Assembly (NCBI GenBank): GCA_964580435.1
Contig: CAZOKP010000006.1
Location: 1-61,388 of the forward strand
Length of the DNA stretch: 61,388 nt
Source: CAZKEW01 sp964580435
Lineage (GTDB): Bacteria > Acidobacteriota > Aminicenantia > Aminicenantales > UBA8522
Direction: 5' to 3'
Shown here: positions 49,713-58,733 of the stretch, in pieces
Layout of the letters: every line of letters starts with the position of its first letter
Numbering within the stretch: the stretch's first letter is position 1
Notes under the pieces: model-generated
Seen by the model: only the letters and a program-made list of their open reading frames with translations
What the model was told of the DNA's origin: nothing
The model's database searches: none
Position numbers and translations under genes: made by a program

Positions 49713-51707
49713 TTAAAGTCCGAGTTCCAATTCTCTCTTCTTCAATTTCTTGAGCTCGTCGCGCAGCCGGGCTGCCCGCTCGAACTCCAGGTTCTTGGCT
49801 GCCTCTTTCATCAATTTCTCGAGTTCGTCCATCCGCTGCTTTCTCTTCTGCGGGGAGAGATAAATATCCTTTTCTTCGGAGATCCGCGAGTAATCCAAAT
49901 AATCCCTTTCATAGATGCTGGTCAAGACCTCATCGATCTGCTTGGTGATGGATTGAGGCGTGATGTTGTTCGTGCGGTTGTATTCCTGCTGGATCTCCCG
50001 GCGTCTCGCCGTCTCGGCGATGGCTTTTTTCATCGAGTCGGTGATCGTATCGGCGTAGAGGATGGCTGTGCCGGAAATATTCCTGGCCGCCCGGCCGAAG
50101 GTCTGAATGAGCGAGATGTCGGAACGAAGAAAACCCTCTTTGTCGGCATCCAGGATGGCGACAAGCGATACTTCGGGCAAATCGAGTCCTTCCCGCAGGA
50201 GATTGATGCCGATCAGAGAATCGAATTTTCCCTTGCGCAGGTCCCTCAGGATGTTGACCCTTTCGAGCGTATCGATCTCCGAATGGAGATAACGGACACG
50301 CAATCCGAGTTCATGGTAATGCCGGGTCAGGTCCTCAGCCATCCTTTTGGTCAGGGTTGTCACCAGCGTCCGCTCGTTCTTCTGAGCCCGGACCGATATC
50401 TCGCCCATCAAGTCGTCGACCTGGCCTTTGACCGGGCGCACTTCGATTTCCGGGTCTGTTAGCCCCGTGGGCCTGATGATCTGTTCGACTGGTTTTCGGG
50501 CTACTTGGCGCAGTTCGAAGGGTCCGGGGGTCGCTGAAACGTAAAGGACTTGCCCCCTGCGGGCTTCGAACTCCTGGAAGTTCAGCGGCCGATTGTCCAG
50601 CGCCGAAGGCAGCCGGAATCCGTGCTCGATCAAGGTCATCTTCCGCGAGCGGTCGCCATGATACATCCCGCCGATCTGGGGAACGGTCACGTGCGATTCG
50701 TCGATGATCGTCAGGAAATCCCGAGGAAAATAATCGAGCAGGGTGTAAGGGGGTTCCCCGGGCCGGCGCTCGCTGAGGTAAAGGGAATAGTTTTCGATGC
50801 CCGGGCAGTAGCCGAATTCCCGGAGCATCTCCAGGTCAAAAAGAGTTCTTTCCTCGATCCTTTCGGCCTCGATGATTTTGCCCTGTCTTTTGAAAAAATC
50901 GATCCTATCTGCGAGCTCTTTCTCGATACTGACGACGGCGGACGTGAGGATATCATGGGGCGTGGAAAAGAATGTCCGGGGGTGGATGACGATTTCGTCA
51001 TAAGAGTCGATGGTCCTGCCCAGGAGGGGATCGATGGAGGAGATGGCGGCGATCCGGCTGTCCTCAAGCTCAAGTCGATAGCCAAAATCTTCGTAGGAGG
51101 GAAAGACATCGATGACATCGCCGCGCAAGCGGAACGTCCCCCGTTTGAAGTCTTCCTCCTGCCGTTCATACTGCATTCCGACGAGACCTTCCAGGATTTT
51201 TTTTCTCGGCATGGTCTGGCCTTTGACCAGGCGGAAGCTCATGGAATAGTAGGTCTGCGGAGAACCGATGCCATAGATACAGGACACCGAGGCGACGATG
51301 ATGACATCCCTTCTCTGGAAAAGAGAGTTCGTGGCGCAGAGCCTCATCCGGTCGATCTCATCGTTGATGGTGGCTTCTTTGGCGATGTATGTATTGGAGG
51401 CGGGGATATAGGCCTCGGGCTGGTAATAATCATAATAGCTGACGAAATACTCAACCGCATTCCGGGGGAAGAAACGGCGGAATTCCTGGTAGAGCTGGGC
51501 GGCCAGGGTTTTGTTATGGCTGATGACGAGCACGGGCTTCTGCACGTTGGCGATGACATTGGCCACGGTAAAGGTTTTTCCAGACCCGGTCACCCCCATC
51601 AGGACTTGGTGGATGTTTCCTCGCGTGATGCGATCGCTCAGAGCTTCGATGGCCGCGACCTGATCCCCCTTGGGCTCGAAGTGGGAGTGCAGCTCGAATG
51701 TCTTCAT
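49713..51707 (-). CDS. uvrB: Excinuclease ABC subunit UvrB
   Basis: A 664-residue helicase-fold damage-verification protein: Walker A MGVTGSGKTFTVAN, beta-hairpin region YDYYQPEAYIPASNTYI, motif with ESHVTVPQIGGMYHGDRSRK, helicase motifs NLLREGLDLPEVSL and FGRAARNISG, and a C-terminal UVR domain (EFERAARLRDELKKLKKREL). The ATG at 51707 (MKTFELHSHFEPKGDQ) fits the family. A longer frame to 51965 reads through a repeat. No leader or Shine-Dalgarno sequence: TATAAT ends 7 bases before the ATG. Confidence 0.97.
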   Translation of the reverse strand: MKTFELHSHFEPKGDQVAAIEALSDRITRGNIHQVLMGVTGSGKTFTVANVIANVQKPVLVISHNKTLAAQLYQEFRRFFPRNAVEYFVSYYDYYQPEAYIPASNTYIAKEATINDEIDRMRLCATNSLFQRRDVIIVASVSCIYGIGSPQTYYSMSFRLVKGQTMPRKKILEGLVGMQYERQEEDFKRGTFRLRGDVIDVFPSYEDFGYRLELEDSRIAAISSIDPLLGRTIDSYDEIVIHPRTFFSTPHDILTSAVVSIEKELADRIDFFKRQGKIIEAERIEERTLFDLEMLREFGYCPGIENYSLYLSERRPGEPPYTLLDYFPRDFLTIIDESHVTVPQIGGMYHGDRSRKMTLIEHGFRLPSALDNRPLNFQEFEARRGQVLYVSATPGPFELRQVARKPVEQIIRPTGLTDPEIEVRPVKGQVDDLMGEISVRAQKNERTLVTTLTKRMAEDLTRHYHELGLRVRYLHSEIDTLERVNILRDLRKGKFDSLIGINLLREGLDLPEVSLVAILDADKEGFLRSDISLIQTFGRAARNISGTAILYADTITDSMKKAIAETARRREIQQEYNRTNNITPQSITKQIDEVLTSIYERDYLDYSRISEEKDIYLSPQKRKQRMDELEKLMKEAAKNLEFERAARLRDELKKLKKRELELGL

Positions 51708-51714
51708 CGGGCTT

Positions 51715-51720
51715 ATTATA
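51715..51720 (-). promoter_or_regulatory. -10 box of uvrB (leaderless)
   Basis: TATAAT on the minus strand, then AAGCCCG and the ATG at 51707. The -35 is weak (TCTGAA, 17 bases upstream). Same 7-base spacing as at secA. Confidence 0.55.
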
Positions 51721-51739
51721 ACAGAAAACGGAGGCCATT

Positions 51740-52047
51740 CAGACCTGCAGCCGACGTGTGATGGTATCTCTGTTTCTGTGATTGGGGCAATGATCCAGCG
51801 AGGGTAACACGGCTGGGGGCCCCGCCTGGGGGATAAGGGGAGGGATGATGTGGTGAGAAGTCCGTATGAGCGACGAGCGGGCACGGTTCCTCGAAGAGGA
51901 GAGCGAGGAGCGAATCGAGCAAGATTTCCTCGCTGGGGAAATCGCAGCGTGACTTCGAGCCACATCTCCCGAGCCTCGTCGGGGGGGAAGCAGTGGCAGG
52001 ACCCTATTCCGAAACAAAATGATCACGGAAAAGAAGATGACTCCCCG
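51740..52047 (-). repeat. Dispersed intergenic repeat, copy C (diverged)
   Basis: On the minus strand this 300-base stretch aligns with copy B: GGAACCGTGCCCGCTC matches AGAAACCGTGCCCGCTC, followed by CATCCCTCCCCTTATC versus CACCCCTCGCCCTACTC, and TGTTACCCTCGC versus GGCTACCCTCGC; the left terminus CATCTTCTTTTCCGTGATCAT matches that of copy A. More diverged than A and B. No gene within; it separates uvrB from the bactofilin gene. Confidence 0.65.
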
Positions 52048-52087
52048 GCATATTCAGATTGAGAGTGAAAAACGAGGCAGTCGGGGT

Positions 52088-52453
52088 TTATTTTCTCGTA
52101 AGAATCTTGACGCTTCCTTTGAACTGGGCTCCGTCTTCTATAGAGATGAGGAAGGCAGAGAGGTCACCCTTCATCCGGCCGGTTCTTTCAATGATGATCC
52201 TGCCTGAAGCATGGATATTTCCGCTGACTTCTCCTCGGACGATGACGTTCCTGACGTTAATCTCGGCTTCCAGTTTCCCCGACTCAGCGACGAGCAGGTC
52301 ATTCTCAGGCAGGTCTATTTTCCCCAGGAATTGCCCCTGCACCAAGAGGTCTTCTTTTCCCGTGAGTTCTCCCCGGAAGAGAGAAGAGGGGCCCAAGCGG
52401 GCCGCCTTTTCCAGATGTTCCAGGGGAGGGTCCTTTTTATCCTGGGATATCAT
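52088..52453 (-). CDS. Bactofilin family protein
   Basis: A 121-residue protein of the bactofilin (DUF583) family: a short unstructured N-terminus, then a beta-helix of repeated hydrophobic turns (SSLFRGELTGKEDLLVQGQF, GKLEAEINVRNVIVRGEVSG, GNIHASGRIIIERTGRMKG). Bactofilins polymerise into cytoskeletal filaments that position cell-wall or polarity proteins. Read from a perfect-consensus promoter. Confidence 0.92.
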   Translation of the reverse strand: MISQDKKDPPLEHLEKAARLGPSSLFRGELTGKEDLLVQGQFLGKIDLPENDLLVAESGKLEAEINVRNVIVRGEVSGNIHASGRIIIERTGRMKGDLSAFLISIEDGAQFKGSVKILTRK

Positions 52454-52487
52454 TCATTCTTCCTTTTCATACTGTTATTCTTGCATG

Positions 52488-52516
52488 ATTATATTTTTGG
52501 GTTTCCTGATTGTCAA
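52488..52516 (-). promoter_or_regulatory. Perfect-consensus sigma-70 promoter of the bactofilin gene
   Basis: On the minus strand TTGACA (52511-52516), exactly 17 bases, TATAAT (52488-52493). The transcript would start near 52481, with AGGAAG before the ATG at 52453. Confidence 0.8.
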
Positions 52517-52595
52517 TGTCGCTTTTTGTTTCTTCGCTCTTCTCAAGCCAGGCTAAAATTTATAGAATCTGGTAAAATAAACGAGGAAGGTGAAT

Positions 52596-54599
52596 ATGAA
52601 AAGAACATCCTGCTATCTCCTCCTTTTCTTAGCCACGCTCTGGTCGTCTTCTCTCTTGGCCCAGCAACCCGAGGAACGCTCCATTTCCCAGGCGGAAAAG
52701 AAAATCGTCATTGACGGCATTCTGGACGAGTGGACCTCTGCGCAAGAGCTTGCCGTTGATGTCACTCCGGATGGGAAGAAGCTTGCGCCCTCGGCGGATC
52801 TCGCCGTTTCGACCTGGTTCACGTTCGACGCGGAAAACTTTTATGTCGCTGTTAAGGCCATGGATGACCGGCCCGAATTTCCCGAAGGGGGCCGGCGTCC
52901 GGGATTTTCAGAACGAGGGCCGCGTCCAGGATTTTCAGAACGAGGCCAGCAGTCTGAGTTTACAGAGAGGGGAGGAAGATCAGCGGACGGATTCCTTCTC
53001 ACTCTGGCTGATCCGTCCAACGGAAATGAGAGCGAACGTTTCCTGACCTTTTATTTTTCCAAGCGCGGGAATATGCCCGTGAAAGCTCTGGTTAATCGCA
53101 ACGGCGAGTCTTTCCTCCAGGCTTCCATCGGCGACGTCCAGCTGAAAATCGTGGCTGATTCGGGCCAAAAGTCCATTGTTTATGAAGCGGCTATTCCCTG
53201 GAAATATGTTCCCTTCTTCAGACCCTTCCTTCAGCCGAATCTGGGAATCAACCTAAGCTATATTGATTTCGATGCGGGGCAGAAAAAGGTCGTCCAGCTT
53301 TTTTCAGACCCGGATTATGACTCCCCATTTTCTAATAAAAGAAAAGCTTCCGCGTTTCGCTTTGTCCCCCGTCTCCCCGAAAGGCCTGAGTTCCAAGCCC
53401 TCCTGAGTGTCAACCATTTTTACGAGGACCAAGAGAAGAAGATCAGCCTGGGGATCAATTCCCCTTCAGCTTTCCAGGACTGGCAAGTGAGATTCGTCCT
53501 GACGTCTTCGGAGGGGAACGTAGCGTCCAAACAGAGCCTCTCTTTCGAAAAGGGGATGAACATCTTGAGCTTTCCCATAGAGACCAAGAACCAACCCTCG
53601 GGTCTTTATGACTTGAGCCTGGGTGTCCTTGATGACAAAGGCGCTTTCCGGTATTCAGACAATACCCAATTCTTCCTGCTGAATAAGAAGGAGTTTGAGT
53701 CCTTTGGATCGAAGCTGGCAGACATCCAAAAGGGAGACCTGTTCCAGAAGGATGCGATTTTTCGCGAGAGCCTTGCCACGTTGGAGATCAGGCTGCAGTG
53801 GATCAAGCAGATGACCGACGATCCGGCTCCTCTTGTCGACCTCGACTCTCTTCATCAGTGGAATGACGAGATGAAAGAGTTGTTTAGAAATGTGGACGAA
53901 GGGAAACCCGCCCTGTTTCCTCCCGGAATGCCGGCCCGGTTGGCCTATCGGTCGGAGAGCGATCATTCCCTCAAGGCCTATTCTGTGCTGATTCCCGCCA
54001 ATTATGACCCCAAAAAGTCTTGTCCTCTTCTGGTTACGCTCAGCACGGGCGGGGCCGATGATCGAGTTGCTCTGGCCGGAGTCAACTTGCCTTATTCCCC
54101 ACCCAGGAAAAAAGAAACTGGGTTTGACCTGATTGTCCTCTCTCCGCAAGCCCGGGCGCTTTCCGATTGGTATGTCGGAGACTCGGCCAAAGAAGTCATC
54201 GAATGCATCGGCCATTTAAAGAAACTGTACACCGTGGATGAGAAGAGGATCGCCGTCGACGGGTTTGGAATAGGGGGCTATGGCGCCTGGCGCATAGGTC
54301 TTCTTCACCCTCAAATTTTCAAGGCTGTGATCGTCCGTTCGGGGAGAATCGCGCCTCCTGACCCCGTGAAAGGAGACAACATCCTTGACCTCCTGAGTCA
54401 AAGAACGGACCAGAATTTTCTGATCATCCAAGGAGACAAGGATGAAATGGCCCCTGTAGAAGATGTCAGAAAGGGCGTGGCCAGGATGCAGGAGCTGAAA
54501 ATGAACGTCGAATATGTTGAAGTGAAGGGAGAAGGATACGGCGATTATAACAAATGGCCTGATATCTTGAACTGGCTTAAAAATGCCCTGGCCAAATAA
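52596..54599 (+). CDS. Exported CBM9-like/esterase-fold protein without catalytic residues
   Basis: A 667-residue exported protein. Signal peptide (CYLLLFLATLWSSSLLAQQ), then a CBM9-like beta-sandwich (IVIDGILDEWTSAQELAV, about 30-250), interrupted by a 9-residue repeat region, a beta-rich middle and a C-terminal alpha/beta-hydrolase of the PHB-depolymerase/prolyl-oligopeptidase kind (about 450-665). The nucleophile elbow reads GFGIGGYGAW where GxSxGGYG is usual, so G558 replaces Ser, and the His position is Y648 (GEGYGDY). It is likely a binding protein or pseudo-enzyme. ATG 52596 has AGGAAGG upstream; GTG 52590 is an alternative. Confidence 0.82.
   Translation: MKRTSCYLLLFLATLWSSSLLAQQPEERSISQAEKKIVIDGILDEWTSAQELAVDVTPDGKKLAPSADLAVSTWFTFDAENFYVAVKAMDDRPEFPEGGRRPGFSERGPRPGFSERGQQSEFTERGGRSADGFLLTLADPSNGNESERFLTFYFSKRGNMPVKALVNRNGESFLQASIGDVQLKIVADSGQKSIVYEAAIPWKYVPFFRPFLQPNLGINLSYIDFDAGQKKVVQLFSDPDYDSPFSNKRKASAFRFVPRLPERPEFQALLSVNHFYEDQEKKISLGINSPSAFQDWQVRFVLTSSEGNVASKQSLSFEKGMNILSFPIETKNQPSGLYDLSLGVLDDKGAFRYSDNTQFFLLNKKEFESFGSKLADIQKGDLFQKDAIFRESLATLEIRLQWIKQMTDDPAPLVDLDSLHQWNDEMKELFRNVDEGKPALFPPGMPARLAYRSESDHSLKAYSVLIPANYDPKKSCPLLVTLSTGGADDRVALAGVNLPYSPPRKKETGFDLIVLSPQARALSDWYVGDSAKEVIECIGHLKKLYTVDEKRIAVDGFGIGGYGAWRIGLLHPQIFKAVIVRSGRIAPPDPVKGDNILDLLSQRTDQNFLIIQGDKDEMAPVEDVRKGVARMQELKMNVEYVEVKGEGYGDYNKWPDILNWLKNALAK
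52890..52970 (+). repeat. Tandem 27-base repeat inside the esterase-fold gene
   Basis: Three copies encode GRRPGFSER, GPRPGFSER and GQQSEFTER, preceded by a related RPEFPEG. The first two are nearly identical in DNA (GTCCGGGATTTTCAGAACGA and GTCCAGGATTTTCAGAACGA). The region is a charged loop inserted in the CBM9-like domain. Confidence 0.8.
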
Positions 54600-54630
54600 A
54601 AAAATGCGCCTGCGTTGAGTGCGATAGGTT

Positions 54631-56169
54631 CTATTTTGGCGTCGCTTTTGTTGGCACGCGGATGATCCCGATATTATCTTCGATAGCAATCCTTGTCCCG
54701 TAAGGTTCTGACATTTTTTGCAGCCGCTTGAGGATTCTTTGGGCGATTTCTGGAGTGGGGACGCGAGGGATGCCGCTCTCTGTCAGTTTCAGCCCATAGC
54801 CCAAGTCAGCAGGGTAAAGTCGAATTTCGGAAACTTGCCCGCCCTCGTATTTGCTCACGGCAACAACGCTTTGGAAGGCCAGGTTATCTTCTGTGGGGCT
54901 TCCCCAGTCAAGTGAATTCAAGACGATGGTCAGGTCGGCGTCCGTCACTTTAGCCGGGTCGCCGTAGGCGGCGATAAGGTCTTCCCGATATTGTTCGTAA
55001 TAATCGGCCGCATAGGGCTCCTGTTTGTCGTCCCAGAAAAAGTCACACAGACTGTAGAATATGGGCCTTCCTTTGTAGATTTCGATCGGCTGGAGCCGGT
55101 GTTCTCCGCTGCCGATAAACGCGTCTGCTCCCGCATCGATTGCCGCATGGGCCAGCTTGATATGAAAATCTCCCGGCTCAGCGGGATCGACTCCGCTTTC
55201 ATGGTTGTGCATGGCGGCAAGCAAAAAATCAGAATATTGCTTGCCCTGGCGAATATTCTTTAGGTTTTCGCTGAAGTCGATGGAGTCCATCTCGTAAGTG
55301 TAGGCAAAGCGATCGCCCAGTCTAAATTGGTAGTCGAGGAGAGAAAGAGTTTCCGGAAGCCCCCCGGCAGCCTGGCCCTTTGAAGGAGGAGTAATCTCTT
55401 CCACCTCACCCCCTGCAGCCTTGCGAGCGTTGCGCATAGTGTCGCGGAGGTTGACAAGTGCCTTCATGACCTCGGGCGTCACGATGGTCGTGCGTTTAGT
55501 TTTGATGGCGCTCATGCCGGGCCGGCCGGGCGACTGTCCCAGGGGCGGCATCGACTGGGAAAGAGTCGTGAAAGTTGCCGCCATGGATACGAGAGCGATC
55601 CGTCCTTTTTCGCTTTCAAAATAGCGGGGCGCTCTCGCCAGGGCCCGGTTCTCGCCGCAGCCGGCATGAACCAACCCGGCCGCATCCAGCCAGTAGCTGG
55701 TCTCCCTCATTCCCTCGAGACCCCAGTCCATCACATGGTTGTTGGCCCGGGACATCAGGTCGAACCCCATGAGCTTGAGATCCTTGGCCACATCTGGAGG
55801 CGCAATAAGATACCACGTGCCTGTTTCGGCCTGGGGAGAGCCTTTGAATTGCCGGATATCGATGAAGGACGTTTCGCAATTTCCGAAGGCGGCATCGGCG
55901 TCGCGGAGGATTTGGATAAGAGCCGTAAAGCGGGGGTCGCGAACTTGGGAGAGTGGCCGCGCAATAATGCAGTCGCCAACCGCGGCCAGAGTGAATCCGT
56001 CTTGGATGCTCATTTGCAGTTCCGCTTCCGGCGGGCGTTTTGGATCGAATTTAAACGTCTTTTTCTCGGGCGCCTTCTGGGCGAAAATTTCTCTTCCCAT
56101 AAAGAAACAGATGACGACTGCACAAGCCAGCGTCAAGACGCAAATGCAGCGCCGGTAAGAATATCTCAT
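54631..56169 (-). CDS. CapA/PGA_cap family phosphoesterase-like protein
   Basis: A 512-residue exported protein: signal peptide/anchor (CVLTLACAVVICFFMGREIFAQ), then the CapA metallophosphatase-like domain with LAAVGDCIIARPLSQ, GNCETSF, SRANNHVMDWGLEGM, AMHNHESG and SGEHRLQPIEIYKGRPIFYSL. CapA domains occur in poly-gamma-glutamate export and in uncharacterised peptidoglycan or phosphoester hydrolases. AGGAGGAGCTC precedes the ATG at 56169. Convergent with the esterase gene, 31 bases between stops. Confidence 0.9.
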   Translation of the reverse strand: MRYSYRRCICVLTLACAVVICFFMGREIFAQKAPEKKTFKFDPKRPPEAELQMSIQDGFTLAAVGDCIIARPLSQVRDPRFTALIQILRDADAAFGNCETSFIDIRQFKGSPQAETGTWYLIAPPDVAKDLKLMGFDLMSRANNHVMDWGLEGMRETSYWLDAAGLVHAGCGENRALARAPRYFESEKGRIALVSMAATFTTLSQSMPPLGQSPGRPGMSAIKTKRTTIVTPEVMKALVNLRDTMRNARKAAGGEVEEITPPSKGQAAGGLPETLSLLDYQFRLGDRFAYTYEMDSIDFSENLKNIRQGKQYSDFLLAAMHNHESGVDPAEPGDFHIKLAHAAIDAGADAFIGSGEHRLQPIEIYKGRPIFYSLCDFFWDDKQEPYAADYYEQYREDLIAAYGDPAKVTDADLTIVLNSLDWGSPTEDNLAFQSVVAVSKYEGGQVSEIRLYPADLGYGLKLTESGIPRVPTPEIAQRILKRLQKMSEPYGTRIAIEDNIGIIRVPTKATPK

Positions 56170-56267
56170 GAGCTCCTCCTTTCTATTCATATACTAACAA
56201 TTTTCAACAAAAAAAGCTCTCGCGCCGGCATTCTCTTCAGCACTCTTCTATGGTAAACTAAAAAACT

Positions 56268-58664
56268 ATGAATCTAAAGAAGGCAGCCGGCCTCAAGAGA
56301 CGTCTCCTGCTTGCGTCCTTCGCAGCCAGCCTCATTATCGCCATCGCTCTTTATTTAGTTCTTTCGGGCGGCCTGCTTTTCCGAGGTCAAAGATCCCGCG
56401 CCGAAGTCAAAAAGCTTCTCGGCTCCCTTAATACCCAGGATCTCAATATTCTCCTCTTTACTCTTGACACGACCAGGGCCGACCACATTGGCTGTTACGG
56501 CTATTCGCGGATTGAGACTCCCAATATCGACCGCCTCGCCGGCGAAGGGTTTCTATTCAAGAACGCAATATCTCAAGCTCCTTTGACTCTCCCTTCTCAT
56601 TCCTCAATTTTCACCGGAACGTACCCCCTCTTTCACGGCGTCCGGGACAACGGTGGTTTTTATCTCGAAGCGAACAAGACGACGTTGGCGAGCGTGCTCA
56701 AGCAGGCCGGGTGGGCGACAAGCGCCTTTGTCGGAGCTTTTGTTTTGGATTCGCGTTGGGGGCTGAATCAGGGGTTCGACTATTACTATGACAATTTCGA
56801 CTTCGCCAAATATAAGACCATCAGCCTTGATTCCGTCCAAAGAGAGGGGGGCGAAGTTGTTAAGGCCTTTTTCGACTGGTTCGCGACGAACTCCCAGAAA
56901 AAGTTCTTTAGCTGGCTTCATTTCTACGACCCTCACACTCCTTATGAGCCTCCCGAGCCCTATAAAACCCAGTATGGCGGCCGGCTCTGGGGCCTCTATG
57001 ACGGCGAGATCGCTTATGTGGACGTACTTATCGGCAGCGTGGTGGATGAGCTGAAGAAGAAGGATTTGCTCGAGAGGACCATCATCATCATCGTCGGCGA
57101 TCACGGCGAAAGCCTGGGCGAACATCACGAGAGCGCCCACGGATTTTTTATATATGACGCGACCCAGTCAGTCCCTCTCATCGTCCACATCCCCTCTGCG
57201 GCGCTCAAAGGCAAGGTCATCGAATCCCAAGTCGAGAATGTGGATATTATGCCTAGCGTTCTCGAGCTCCTCGGTCTTCCGATTCCCAGAGAGGTTCAGG
57301 GACGAAGCTTTCTGCCCCTGCTTGCGGGAAAAAAAGACGACGTTGAGCGTTTTGCTTACAGCGAGACATATTATCCCCGGTTTCATTATGGCTGGAGCGA
57401 GCTCAAAAGCCTGCGGACGAGCGGATACAAGTTCATTCAGGCTCCGCGTCCCGAGCTCTATGACCTAGTTAAAGACTCCGGGGAACAGGTCAATATTTAT
57501 GACCGGGACTCCTCGCTCGGCAAGCGCTTCGAGCGCGAGCTCCGGAGCCTCCAGGAAAGGCTGTCGGCCAAGGGGGTCGAAGACAGAGGCCCGGAAAAGC
57601 TGGATGACGATGCCCGCGAAAAGCTCATGGCCCTGGGGTATATCGGAGGATTTACCTCGAGTTCAAAAATGGCCCAGTCGGGGGACCTGGGTGACCCGAA
57701 GGATAAAATCATCCTCTACAACAAGATCAAGCAGGCGGAGGGCGCTTCGGCCAACAAAGAATTTGACGATTCCTTGAAATTGCTCGACGAAGTGATCGCC
57801 CAGGACCCCAATATCATGGAAGCCCGCCAGGTCAGGGCCAATATCTATCTTGAGCTCGATCGGCCTGAAGAGGCCATCGCCGAGTGCAAAGAGGCTCTTA
57901 AAACCGACGAGGAATACGAAGGGGCGATCTTCACGATGGCCCAGGCTTATGAGAGACTCAAAAAATACGATGAAGCCATTGCCGGTTACACGCGGGTCAT
58001 GCAGCTCGACCCCAGAGACCCCAAACCGTATGTCAATCTCGGCGAGATCTACTGCGAGACCAAGGACTTTGATAAAGCTATTGTCAACCTGGAAAAGGCG
58101 ATCTCAACAGATCCCGAGCACAGCGCCGTCGCCCATAATCTCCTCGGTTCGGCCTACCTGGAAAAGAAAATGCTGGAGCCGGCCGAGAAGGAAATTACAC
58201 TCGCGCTCCAGATGCGGCCGCGCCTACCCGATGCCCATTACAACCTGGGGCTTCTCTATGAGTATAAGGCAGATATTCTGAGGGCCATCGAGGAATACAA
58301 AAAGGAAATCGAGATCCACCCCGGCGCCTATCCGGCTCACTTCAACCTTGCCCTCATCTATGCCAAGCAGGGCAAATTGCGCGAGGAGGCAGAGGAACTC
58401 AAGCTAGCCATCGATTCCAACAAGAAATTTGCCCGAAGCTATCTTTTCTTGGCCAAAGCCTACCTTGATTTGAATGAGAATTTTGATGAAGCGATTAGCC
58501 TGGCCAAAAAGGGGCTGGAGCTCGAGCCCGAAGCAGAATCGGCTCCATTAGGCCATTATGTCTTGGCGGATATCTATAACCGGCTGGGGCGGATGGCCGA
58601 CTACACGGCCGAAGTCGAGAAGGGGAGAGCCCTCGAACAGAAGCGCAAAAGGGCGCAAACATAA
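56268..58664 (+). CDS. Membrane-anchored sulfatase-fold protein with C-terminal TPR repeats
   Basis: A 798-residue protein with one N-terminal membrane helix (about 12-33). Residues 60-420 form an alkaline-phosphatase/sulfatase fold: LFTLDTTRADHIGCYGY (metal Asp D67), SQAPLTLPSHSSIFTGTYP, GDHGESLGEHHES. The modified-Cys motif C/SxPxR is absent; T107 of LTLPSHSS occupies the nucleophile site, so phosphate/phosphonate or phosphatidyl chemistry rather than classical sulfatase action is likely. Residues about 490-790 hold 7-8 TPRs (e.g. PYVNLGEIYCETKDFDKAI). Short leader, no clear RBS. Confidence 0.88.
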   Translation: MNLKKAAGLKRRLLLASFAASLIIAIALYLVLSGGLLFRGQRSRAEVKKLLGSLNTQDLNILLFTLDTTRADHIGCYGYSRIETPNIDRLAGEGFLFKNAISQAPLTLPSHSSIFTGTYPLFHGVRDNGGFYLEANKTTLASVLKQAGWATSAFVGAFVLDSRWGLNQGFDYYYDNFDFAKYKTISLDSVQREGGEVVKAFFDWFATNSQKKFFSWLHFYDPHTPYEPPEPYKTQYGGRLWGLYDGEIAYVDVLIGSVVDELKKKDLLERTIIIIVGDHGESLGEHHESAHGFFIYDATQSVPLIVHIPSAALKGKVIESQVENVDIMPSVLELLGLPIPREVQGRSFLPLLAGKKDDVERFAYSETYYPRFHYGWSELKSLRTSGYKFIQAPRPELYDLVKDSGEQVNIYDRDSSLGKRFERELRSLQERLSAKGVEDRGPEKLDDDAREKLMALGYIGGFTSSSKMAQSGDLGDPKDKIILYNKIKQAEGASANKEFDDSLKLLDEVIAQDPNIMEARQVRANIYLELDRPEEAIAECKEALKTDEEYEGAIFTMAQAYERLKKYDEAIAGYTRVMQLDPRDPKPYVNLGEIYCETKDFDKAIVNLEKAISTDPEHSAVAHNLLGSAYLEKKMLEPAEKEITLALQMRPRLPDAHYNLGLLYEYKADILRAIEEYKKEIEIHPGAYPAHFNLALIYAKQGKLREEAEELKLAIDSNKKFARSYLFLAKAYLDLNENFDEAISLAKKGLELEPEAESAPLGHYVLADIYNRLGRMADYTAEVEKGRALEQKRKRAQT

Positions 58665-58678
58665 TGAGACCTCACACT

Positions 58679-58733
58679 AGAATGGAATAGAAGTGGCTGA
58701 GACAAGCGTGTTTCCCGCCCGATCGGTTGAGCC
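58679..58733 (+). repeat. 55-base sequence duplicated across the N gap
   Basis: The 55 bases from AGAATGGAATAGAAGTGG to GATCGGTTGAGCC recur exactly at 58834-58888, on each side of the 100-N gap. This is the signature of two contig ends sharing an overlap that was not merged. Confidence 0.9.

Noticed and set aside
51708..51965. N-terminal extension of UvrB
   Set aside because: The extra 86 codons read through repeat copy C and the TATAAT box; UvrB always begins near MKTFELHS.
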